34,775 bases of DNA from DASYVD01 sp050693035 (lineage in GTDB: Bacteria > Actinomycetota > UBA4738 > CALAEC01): assembly GCA_050693035.1 (NCBI GenBank), contig JBOGWB010000085.1, positions 1 to 34,775 of the forward strand, written 5' to 3'. A model generated the notes under the pieces. That model did no database searches and was not told the DNA's origin. It worked only from the letters and a program-made list of their open reading frames with translations. Shown here one piece after another: positions 29,193 to 34,775 of the stretch. Each line of letters opens with the position of its first letter. Position 1 is the first letter of the stretch. The position numbers and the translations under genes were made by a program.

Positions 29193-30196
29193 GCATGGCT
29201 CCTTCTACTGACGCCGAGTACCGCCGATCGCTGCTTCGCAGCGGATTGAGGCTCGAGTACCTCACCGTCGGCTGGAACCTGGTCGAGGGGGTAGTGGCGG
29301 TGCTCGCCGCGCTGGTCGCCGGGAGCGTGGCGCTCCTGGGCTTCGGGATCGACAGCTTCGTGGAGAGCGCTTCCGGCTCTGTCCTCGTCTGGCGCCTGTT
29401 GGCCGAGCGAGGAGCCACGGGCCAAGAACGGATCGAGCGGGTGGAGCAGCGGGCGCAGCGGCTCGTCGCCGTCAGCCTGGTCGGGCTCGTCGTGTTCGTC
29501 ACCGTGGACGCATCTCGCACCCTGTGGCTCCGGGAGCACCCGGACCCTTCCGCCGTCGGGATCGTGCTCACCGCCGTGTCGCTCGGGGTGATGTGGTGGC
29601 TGGCCCGGGCCAAGCGGCGGACGGCGATCGCCCTCGGCAGCCGGGCGATGGAGGCGGACGCCTTCCAGACCACGGCCTGCTGGGGGCTGTCGCTGGTCGT
29701 GCTGGTCGGAGTGGGGCTGAACGCCGTCTTGGGATGGTGGTGGGCGGATCCTGTGGCAGCCCTTGGGATCACGTACTTCCTCGTCCGCGAGGCCCTTGAG
29801 GCGTGGCGCGGGGAGGAGCGCTCAATGACACCGCCCGATGTTCCCTTGGCCGCGGCCGAGGGCTCCTCCGCGCCCCAGGTGACAGAGATGACCGAACCCG
29901 TATACGCATGCTCCTTGGACGACGAAGAGCTGACCGCCCGTCGAGCTGACTGGCGTGCCCTCGAGGCCGGGGCCCTCATTCGAGCAGAGACCCGACCCGA
30001 TGGCCGGCTGCTGGTCTACCGCGGAGGCGCGGACACGGCCCGAGTTCTCAAAGGGCTCATCGAGGCCGAGCGGAAGTGCTGCTCATTCCTCGATTTCAGG
30101 GTCGAGGCCGCTGAGGACGAGGTTCGAGTGACGGTGACGATGCCGCCGGAGGCACGGCCGTCGGCCACCGAACTCGGGATCGTCAGGCAGGATTGA
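29189..30196 (+). CDS. Short CDF-like cation transporter fused to a Cys-Cys cytosolic domain
   Basis: 335 aa, overlapping the CDF by 4 bp. Residues 1-212 match the paralogue at 3422 (GFGIDSFVESASG, AMEADAFQTTACW, WWWADPVAALG). Instead of stopping after the last helix it continues for about 120 residues: EPVYACSLDDEELTARRADW, then IEAERKCCSFLDFRVEAAED. That domain (Cys near its start and a CC pair) resembles short proteins and C-terminal domains found next to mercury and other metal regulators in Actinobacteria. An in-frame ATG at 29824 has a perfect GGGGAGGAG upstream, so the domain might also be made separately. Confidence 0.88.
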   Translation: MSMAPSTDAEYRRSLLRSGLRLEYLTVGWNLVEGVVAVLAALVAGSVALLGFGIDSFVESASGSVLVWRLLAERGATGQERIERVEQRAQRLVAVSLVGLVVFVTVDASRTLWLREHPDPSAVGIVLTAVSLGVMWWLARAKRRTAIALGSRAMEADAFQTTACWGLSLVVLVGVGLNAVLGWWWADPVAALGITYFLVREALEAWRGEERSMTPPDVPLAAAEGSSAPQVTEMTEPVYACSLDDEELTARRADWRALEAGALIRAETRPDGRLLVYRGGADTARVLKGLIEAERKCCSFLDFRVEAAEDEVRVTVTMPPEARPSATELGIVRQD

Positions 30197-30344
30197 TGAC
30201 CCTCATCGGTGAGAATGGGGCCTCCTCGCTCCTCCACCGGGTCCTCTCGGCCGACTGAGGCACTCCGGCCGGTGATCCCAGCTTGCGGGTCGTGCATATC
30301 TTCCTGGCCATGGACCCGGTGGGCTGAGACGAGACGTGGGCTGC

Positions 30345-30396
30345 AGTCGGCGGGAGGACTCGAACCTCCGGCCGGCGGATTGTGAGTTCGCTGCTC
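30345..30396 (-). tRNA. Remnant of a tRNA 3' part (Met/Ile-CAU type, anticodon now CAC)
   Basis: The minus strand has a good T arm (GGAGG-TTCGAGT-CCTCC), an acceptor 3' strand (CGCCGAC), and an anticodon loop CTCACAA with the end of a D arm (GAGC). The usual bacterial tRNA of this sequence has CTCATAA (anticodon CAU). Here the T is C, and one pair of the anticodon stem is broken. Upstream of GAGC the D arm and acceptor 5' strand are replaced by unrelated sequence. It is a truncated, drifting copy, of the kind left at the far end of an integrated element. Confidence 0.55.
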
Positions 30397-30767
30397 GCGC
30401 CTCCCCCTCCGCTCACCGGCCACGCTCATCGACCACGGGCCAGCAGCCTTTGGCTCTGTCCTCGGGGCGAGGAATCGGCGAGGAATCTGGCAGGAATCTG
30501 GGGAATGCCGAGGGCGGTCCAAAGCTATGTGGACCGATCTCTGCCGAATCGCCCGCGACATCATGCTGTGATCGGCAGCTCTCAGGACGCTCGCCCCGAT
30601 GAGCGAGAAGCCACCCACAGCTTCTCGCCACGATTACCGGTGTTCGTACGCTGTAACCTTCGCCTCCGCTGCTGAAAGTGGCCTTTGACCAGTGGCTTTG
30701 CGCCGAGGCAGGCGTGAGGTAGCCGTGGAAGGGGCTCCGTTCGAGTCCCCGAGACCGCTTCTACCAC
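30397..30767. other. Noncoding, degenerate stretch
   Basis: No gene supported. Features noticed: three close copies of GGAATC (30471-30500 region), and at 30729-30765 a tRNA-like 3' end (TTCGAGTCCCCGAG, then CCGCTTCT and ACCA) whose T stem does not pair properly and which has no recognisable 5' half. It may be another tRNA scrap. Confidence 0.35.
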
Positions 30768-30845
30768 ACAAGTCTTTTGGTGTTCCCTCCGGCCCGGTTC
30801 CGGACAAGTCTTCCGACCGCCCGTCATGACACCGGACAAGTCTTC
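30768..30845 (+). repeat. Three direct repeats of ACAAGTCTT
   Basis: Copies start at 30768, 30804 and 30836 (spacings 36 and 32). The second and third share 14 identical bases (CCGGACAAGTCTTC). They sit between tRNA-like remnants and a short reading frame that may be an integrase start. Regular spacing suggests a protein-binding array or recombination arm sites, but this is not shown. Confidence 0.5.
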
Positions 30846-30880
30846 AGGCGCCGTCCTCTCGGAGGGAGAGGAGGAATGGC

Positions 30881-31069
30881 ATGGCCCGACCCCTTGGACG
30901 AGCCCTGGCCAGGAGGGCCGTCACGCTGGAGGACCTCCGCGAGGAGTTCCTCGCGCACTGCGAGGCCAGGAACGGGAGAGAACTCAGCGAGGACCGGATT
31001 GGCGCTGAGCCGGCGGTTGACAGTTCAGCACAGCTTCGGGCGAGGATCCTCAGTCCCTGCCCACGATGA
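30881..31069 (+). pseudogene. Possible start of a tyrosine recombinase or similar, truncated
   Basis: A good start (GGAGAGGAGGAATGGC then ATG) leads into a charged helix: TLEDLREEFLAHCEARNGR, then ELSEDRI. This resembles the N-terminal core-binding helix of phage-type integrases. The similarity ends after about 40 residues and the frame runs into the end of the YkvA remnant. With only one helix the assignment is weak. Confidence 0.25.
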
Positions 31070-31324
31070 TGGAGTCGTCGGCGTAGCCAACCACCGGGAT
31101 GAAGTCCGGCACCAGGTCGATCGGGATGGCCAGGTAGGCAAGAAGGAGCCACAGTCGAATCCGAACCCCGCGGGGCAGGCTGCGGTCGGCGGCGAGGCGT
31201 CGGAGGAGCCGCGGAGCCTGTCAGGAAGGATCCGGAGGGCCTCCTTGAGCACCGACCCTCTCGGGCGGGCCACAAGGAGGAACGCGGCCAGCGCCAACCA
31301 GGCGAGAGCACGCGCAATCCCCAC
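31050..31324 (-). pseudogene. YkvA-family (DUF1232) gene, frameshifted and truncated
   Basis: Reads ARALAWLALAAFLLVARPRG and LKEALRILPDRLRG, then a break near 31208-31211 where one C is missing. The next frame gives LLRRLAADRSLPRGVRIRLW, then LLLAYLAIPIDLVPDFIPVV, then GYADDSIIVGRD and a stop at 31050. The PIDLVPDFIPVVGYADD block is the hallmark of DUF1232. Relatives go on for about 30 residues, so the 3' end is also lost. Function of the family: small membrane protein, poorly known. Confidence 0.75.
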
Positions 31325-31502
31325 CGCGATCAGGACTCGCTAGGCCACCCCAATCCTCACCTCCTCGAGCCTCGGTCGATCGCTCAACCAGGCGTCCAAC
31401 ATGGCACTCATTCCGACTGGCGACGGCTCGTGATGGTGTGTCGCACCGTGTGTGAAGCCAGTATGCGACCGAAAAGGAGACCAGGCGCGCCCGGCTGCGC
31501 CC

Positions 31503-31742
31503 CTACCCCGGCGACTCGGCGGGGCGGGCGTGGTCGTGGAGGTGTGCTTCCCTCCGATGCTCCTTCTCCACGTCCCGGTGGGGAATGTGCACGTGATCCA
31601 GCGCGGGATGGTTGTGCTCGTGCGTGTGGGTGGACAGAAGATGACCCCAGTTCTCTCCTCGGTGCAGGTAGTGCGTGACGTGATAGTGCTTGTGCCGGTG
31701 CTTCAAGCCCTCGTGCCGGTGCTGACCCTGGGCCCTCGCCAT
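31503..31742 (-). CDS. Histidine-rich small protein
   Basis: 79 aa from ATG 31742, with GGAGGAGAGG upstream (an earlier ATG at 31814 is possible). Twenty of 79 residues are His, in patterns such as LKHRHKHYHVTHYLH, STHTHEHNHPALDHVHIPHR and EAHLHDH. No signal peptide, so cytoplasmic. I recall similar short His-rich proteins with a THTHEHNH core in Actinobacteria, without known function. Metal storage or buffering (Zn, Ni, Co or Cu) is the natural guess given the composition and the metal genes nearby. Intact within a zone of broken genes. Confidence 0.7.
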   Translation of the reverse strand: MARAQGQHRHEGLKHRHKHYHVTHYLHRGENWGHLLSTHTHEHNHPALDHVHIPHRDVEKEHRREAHLHDHARPAESPG

Positions 31743-31889
31743 CGCCCTCACCCTCTCCTCCGGACCGGCGCTCGCCGAGGAACCGACCGTACACCGGGCG
31801 ATGGAGCCGGACAAACGGACCCATCATGGCCGCATGGCGGACCACACGCCGTCATAGCGCTCGCTCCAGCGTGCTCGCCGGCAGAAGGC

Positions 31890-32295
31890 TCACCTGACCC
31901 GTCGCCGGTAGCATTCCGAGCGTGACCACAGGCCGTGGACCGAGTGGAAGGGAACCGAGTTCAGGCCTGCGCGGGCTCGTTCGACGACGGAGAAGATCGG
32001 GCCGGCATCCAGGTTGAAATCGACCAACGCATCGCTCGTCTCGAGCGTCATCAGGTCTCCCGCCGCGTGGGTCACCGTGGCGGTGAAGGACCAGTCCCCG
32101 AGGCTACCGTGACGGTGTCTCCACGATGCATGAACTCGGTTGGGTCGGCGAGTTCTCGCCGGCGCATCTGAAGAAACGGCGTCCCCTTCCGGCGTCCTCC
32201 ACCTCGAGCCTGGCCGCTGAGGCGAACTCCGCTTCTGCTTCGTCGAAATCCCGCTCGTCCTCAGGCACGATCGTGAGCGTACCTGACGTGATCAC
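31890..32295 (-). pseudogene. Unrecognised gene read in three frames
   Basis: Starting near GTG 32295, one frame has VITSGTLTIVPEDERDFDEA and ARLEVEDAGRGRRFF. Another takes over near 32155 with ELADPTEFMHRGDTVTV. A third starts near 32110 with LGDWSFTATVTHAAGDLMTL, then VDFNLDAGPIFSVVERA and HSVHGLWSRSE, to the stop at 31890. Restoring a G in ACGGT[G]AGCC joins the last two. All three have coding-like composition. The whole would be about 135 aa and beta-rich. No family is recognised. Confidence 0.4.
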
Positions 32296-32354
32296 ACTGC
32301 CCACGGTGTGCCGCGCTCCCTCGGCGATGGAGAGACCCGGGAGCGCAGCTATAG

Positions 32355-32648
32355 CTACTTCGACGCCAGGACGTCGACCTGCCCGATGTTGGGCGGGGCA
32401 ACGAAGAGCTCCGAGGCGTTCGCCATGAGCGCCTCGGCCACCTTGCCCGAGAGATGGGCCTGCCGACCGGCGTCGTCTTCGAACGTGTCGAAGATGCCGA
32501 ACTCCGAGGGGCCGATGCGGATCGCGTACCACGTGACCGTGTCCGGCTCCTCCTGCACCAGGGGCAGCGCCCCCTCCAAAAACGCGGCGACGTCGTCCTC
32601 CTTGCCCGGCTTCGCTTCCATGCGGGCCAGGATCCCCACCTTCACCAT
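32355..32648 (-). CDS. Antibiotic-biosynthesis-monooxygenase (ABM) domain protein
   Basis: 97 aa from ATG 32648 with AAGGAGGGG before it. Small dimeric ferredoxin-like fold: VKVGILARMEAKPGKEDDVA, FLEGALPLVQEEPDTVTWYA, then FGIFDTFEDDAGRQAHLSGK and MANASELF. This is the YgiN/ABM family, often quinone- or haem-related oxygenases or stress proteins. Intact. No operon partners; divergent from the gene at 32782. Confidence 0.9.
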   Translation of the reverse strand: MVKVGILARMEAKPGKEDDVAAFLEGALPLVQEEPDTVTWYAIRIGPSEFGIFDTFEDDAGRQAHLSGKVAEALMANASELFVAPPNIGQVDVLASK

Positions 32649-32781
32649 GTGCCCCTCCTTCCTCGCGAGAGCGTCTGTCGCTCGTCGATACCGGCGCTGC
32701 GCCTCAGCGTACGCGGACCGATCGATCCACGTGGTTACCATAGCCTCAGTGGCCTGGTCCCTATCCCGCCCGTCCAACCCG

Positions 32782-33258
32782 ATGGTGCTCGTTGTGAATA
32801 CCACGGTAGAGCTGACCCAACATACCATCGAGACCTGCCCACCGTCGAGGCCGCCACACCCACTGGACCGCCTGCTCGAGGTCCCTGGGATTCGATCCAT
32901 CGATCTTCATCGGTATCGGGCGCGCCTGAACCTCGCTCCAGGCGCCGATCGGGACGAGACCACCCGGCAGGTCTGCGAGCTCCTTGGGAAAGAGTGGGGC
33001 TCGACGTCGTCGAACAGAGACGATCCGGCGCAGACGTTCGGCGTCTCCTACGCAGGCCCGAGGCTCGTTGCCGAGAGCCTCCGCATGGCCGGCTCACAAT
33101 CGATCCTTCGTGCGCTCTTCGGCGTCCGAGGCGTCGCGGAAGTGGTCCTGGAATCGGGGCAGGTCCGGGTGCGGCTGGGGCGCCTCTTCTCGTGGGCGGA
33201 GATCGAGGGTGACATGCGAAGAGCGCTGGAGCGCGTGGCCTCCCCTTCGGCTTCTTGA
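32782..33258 (+). CDS. Protein with two Nfu/NifU N-terminal-like halves
   Basis: About 158 aa if started at ATG 32782; the start is uncertain, no clear Shine-Dalgarno. First half: HPLDRLLEVPGIRSIDLHRY and RARLNLAPGADRDE. Second half: SILRALFGVRGVAEVVLESG, QVRVRLGRLFSW and AEIEGDMRRAL. Both halves have the small-domain pattern 'gene product LF-x2-pGV-x2-V ... x-V-x-V', then a helix, as in the scaffold domain of Nfu. No Cys cluster for Fe-S assembly is present (only ETCPPS and QVCELL). Role unknown; the family link is tentative. Confidence 0.6.
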   Translation: MVLVVNTTVELTQHTIETCPPSRPPHPLDRLLEVPGIRSIDLHRYRARLNLAPGADRDETTRQVCELLGKEWGSTSSNRDDPAQTFGVSYAGPRLVAESLRMAGSQSILRALFGVRGVAEVVLESGQVRVRLGRLFSWAEIEGDMRRALERVASPSAS

Positions 33259-33343
33259 GGTGAGCGCAGTCTCGGCGCATCATCCGGCGGTAGTGGACGG
33301 GGGAAGGAAGCTCGCAGGACGTAACACAGCGCCAGGGCGGCGG

Positions 33344-33526
33344 AGTTGCGCCGATCAAGTCGGCCAGCCGGGAGCGCTCGTAGAGCGCGAACTTCGTGCC
33401 GCTCGTGGCGAACTCCGCGTAGCCGGACTCTTGGAGGTTGACCGGCAGTCCGATCACGTCACGGTAAAAGGCGACCTCCACCTCAAGGTCCCGCACGTAG
33501 AGGATTAAGTAGTCGACCGTTTCCAT
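33344..33526 (-). pseudogene. N-terminal fragment of a glyoxalase/VOC-superfamily protein
   Basis: From ATG 33526: METVDYLILYVRDLEVEVAF, YRDVIGLPVNLQESGYAEFA, then TSGTKFALYERSRLADLIG. This is the first beta-alpha-beta-beta-beta module of a VOC protein. The second module is missing; the frame goes on into unrelated, Arg/Pro-rich translation. The break is close to 33344. A truncated gene, probably not functional. Confidence 0.75.
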
Positions 33527-33685
33527 GACTGCTGAGACCTTAGCCGCACGTCTGCGCCGCCGCGAACGGCTCAGCCGCGTCGTGGCCGAAGTTCTGGGTC
33601 TGCCCCTAGGTGAGGACCATCCCGCAAACAGATCGAGGTGGACACGTCGAAGTGGTCGCGCAGCGCTCGGGAGTACAGTTTGTCT

Positions 33686-34012
33686 ATGGAATGGATCCGG
33701 GAGGGAGAGATCCTTCCGCCCGGAGACTCCGGTGAGCCCGACAGTTCGAGAGCGATGCGCCCTTGGGTCCTCGAGGCCGAGGGCGCTCTTCGTATGTGGT
33801 ACTCGGGACATGACGGGACCACATGGCGGATACTCGAGGCGGTTCAGCGCAGTGGCGGCGAGTGGGAACGGCTTGGGGTGGCCATCGACGCGGGATTCGC
33901 CGGTGACAGCGACCAGTACGGAGTTGAGTCCCCCTGCGTTGTGAATACCCCTGGCGGCTACTTGATGCGGGGTAGTCGAACCGCTTGCAGAGCAGGGCGA
34001 AGTTGGCGGTGA
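33686..34012 (+). pseudogene. N-terminal fragment of a glycosidase-like beta-propeller protein
   Basis: From ATG 33686: MEWIREGEILPPGDSGEPDS, RPWVLEAEGALRMWYSGHDG, WRILEAVQRSGGEWERLGVA, then YGVESPCVVNTPGGYLM. Repeats of the type 'MWYSG-x-DG ... W' and 'ESPCVV' are those of five-bladed beta-propeller glycosidase-like proteins (GH43/GH130-like). The similarity ends at about 33970, and the remaining tail is unrelated. Only one to two blades are left. Confidence 0.65.
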
Positions 34013-34127
34013 ACCAGAGTGGCGCGACGACGAGCACGACCCCCGCTGCGCGTTCAACGGACCTCGGGAGCGGCTCGGAACAGCACTACGAGGAGGAGCC
34101 AGGTCAGCACTCCGAAGACGATCGCTC

Positions 34128-34285
34128 CGCTGGTTCTTCCTCGCCACCTTCATCACCTCGATTCCCGCCTACTTCATCTTCTACGCCCCGGTCCGGGATG
34201 ACCCGGGCCTCATCACCGGTGCCGGTGCCGACCCCACCGCGAGCGTGGCGCTGGGCGCAACCCTCAAGACTCGTACCGGTCCAGG
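34128..34285 (+). pseudogene. Fragment of a DUF4386 membrane protein
   Basis: In plus frame: RWFFLATFITSIPAYFIFYA, then PVRDDPGLITGAGADPTASV, then ALGATLKTRT. The first-helix motif FLATFITSIP followed by 'P-V-x-DDP-x-I-x-GAGAD-x3-LGA' is the start of DUF4386 proteins. There is no start codon in place and no continuation after about 34270, where the gene on the other strand begins. A leftover piece. Confidence 0.6.
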
Positions 34286-34566
34286 ATGTTGTCTGCCAAG
34301 GTGTGCTCGGTGTTGGCCTCCCGGTAGCGGGGTGGGGCCTCCTGATCGAGCACCGCCTCGACATAGTTCCGACCTTTCGTCTCGCGCGCGACCGCCGCGT
34401 CCTGGCTTGGGTGGCCGGTCGCTCCGAGCAGGGTTCTGGACATGATGACGGTGACCTGCCGGCGCTGGCCGTCCCGCTCGAGATCCCATGTCCACGTCAC
34501 GGCGTCCAGGCCACCGGGTGGATTCAGATCCTCAATCGGCCCGTCAACGATCACCCATGCCGCCAT
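34264..34566 (-). CDS. Conserved small protein of unknown function
   Basis: 100 aa from ATG 34566. Begins MAAWVIVDGPIEDLNPPGG, then AVTWTWDLERDGQRRQVTVI with strong beta alternation, then SRTLLGATG and a helical part (GRNYVEAVLDQEAPPRYREA) and a final helix. No signal peptide, no Cys. Codon use fits a real gene and the frame is intact. I do not recognise a named family. It overlaps the end of the DUF4386 remnant on the other strand. Confidence 0.6.
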   Translation of the reverse strand: MAAWVIVDGPIEDLNPPGGLDAVTWTWDLERDGQRRQVTVIMSRTLLGATGHPSQDAAVARETKGRNYVEAVLDQEAPPRYREANTEHTLADNILDRYES

Positions 34567-34753
34567 GAATCCAAGTATCCGGCAGTCGTAGATCGGGGGC
34601 CATTCTCTTGGGTCGATGACGGCCGAAACAGGAAGGAACCGAGCGCTAACCTGAAGCTGAGACGGGAGAATGACGGGATTCTGGCGGGATCGACCGGGAC
34701 TCGGGCGGTGGGCGTGGCGCCGAACATGGCCGCTGACCTGGGGTTTCGGTTAG
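34567..34753. other. Short noncoding stretch next to the tRNA
   Basis: No gene seen. Contains closely spaced CGGGA words (GACGGGAGAATGACGGGATT, then GGCGGGATCGACCGGGA) at about 34670-34705. These stand beside the tRNA 3' end, where integration sites usually lie, but no inverted or direct repeat of the tRNA end itself was found in this interval. Confidence 0.35.
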
Positions 34754-34775
34754 AGCGGACGACGGGATTCGAACC
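34754..34775 (-). tRNA. 3' end of a tRNA-Gly-like gene, cut by the right window edge
   Basis: On the minus strand GGTTCGAATCCCGT is the T loop and 3' T stem, followed by CGTCCGC, the acceptor 3' strand, and T at position 73. The combination of CGTCCGC (pairing GCGGACG) and U73 is typical for bacterial tRNA-Gly. No CCA is encoded (CTAACC follows). Anticodon is outside the window, so the isotype is a good guess only. Confidence 0.7.

Noticed and set aside
30729..30765. Possible tRNA-Sec next to the Sec-candidate gene
   Set aside because: It has a TTCGAGTCCCC piece and a CTTCTACCA end, but the T stem does not pair, there is no long variable arm, no TCA anticodon loop and no 5' acceptor strand within about 100 nt.
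1..34775. CRISPR array or insertion sequence with terminal inverted repeats
   Set aside because: No regularly spaced long direct repeats with unique spacers, and no transposase gene or matching terminal repeats were seen.

Overview
The window is high-GC DNA, gene-dense with many 4-bp stop/start overlaps. The gene families (BlaI with an M56 peptidase, a CopC-CopD fusion, DUF3105, SHOCT, YkvA/DUF1232, a cupredoxin-CopA fusion, GTG and TTG starts, a tRNA-Gly end without an encoded CCA) suggest an actinobacterial chromosome, probably from a poorly sampled lineage. That placement is inference; no ribosomal marker is present.

Layout. 1-3.4 kb: end of a lipoprotein gene, a CopC/YtkA-like exported protein coupled to an SdhD-like membrane anchor, and two unknown exported proteins. 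3.4-5.4 kb: a CadC-type ArsR repressor with two cation transporters (minus strand). 5.6-6.9 kb: a cupredoxin fragment and an isoprenyl diphosphate synthase. 7.2-26.9 kb: a metal and redox island. It holds a Cu(I) P-type ATPase fused to cupredoxin, HMA and YHS domains; a truncated CsoR; a CopC-CopD fusion; two CcdA-type proteins; several thioredoxin-fold proteins; a molybdenum oxidoreductase; a cupredoxin; a DUF3105 protein; a Rieske protein; and a BlaI repressor with an M56 protease. 27-30.2 kb: a response regulator, a MerR remnant and a second, inverted copy of the CadC/transporter cluster. 30.2-34.8 kb: a decayed zone with a tRNA remnant, direct repeats, gene fragments (YkvA, VOC, glycosidase-like, DUF4386) and a few intact small genes. 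A partial tRNA-Gly lies at the right edge.

How it works together. Six copies of one inverted-repeat operator, with arms like TACTAC/GTAGTA or TACGAC/GTCGTA, occur between 11.9 and 24.8 kb. Each is intergenic, upstream of the copper or redox transcription units, and overlaps or sits close to a -10-like or -35-like element. The natural reader is the BlaI/CopY-family repressor encoded between them, with the co-encoded M56 protease as the likely relief mechanism. This looks like a BlaI-M56 regulon for envelope copper handling and thiol/electron relay, in place of the broken CsoR next to copA.

A second notable item is a lipoprotein redoxin at 26293-26886. Its reading frame is interrupted by one TGA exactly where a paralogue in the window has the first Cys of CxxC, and a stem-loop follows directly: a candidate selenocysteine protein.

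Caution: at least six apparent single-base losses, most in short G/C runs, break genes right of 23.5 kb and none were found left of it. This may be sequencing error or decay, and it affects the TlpA, Rieske, CDF-2, YkvA and one unknown gene.
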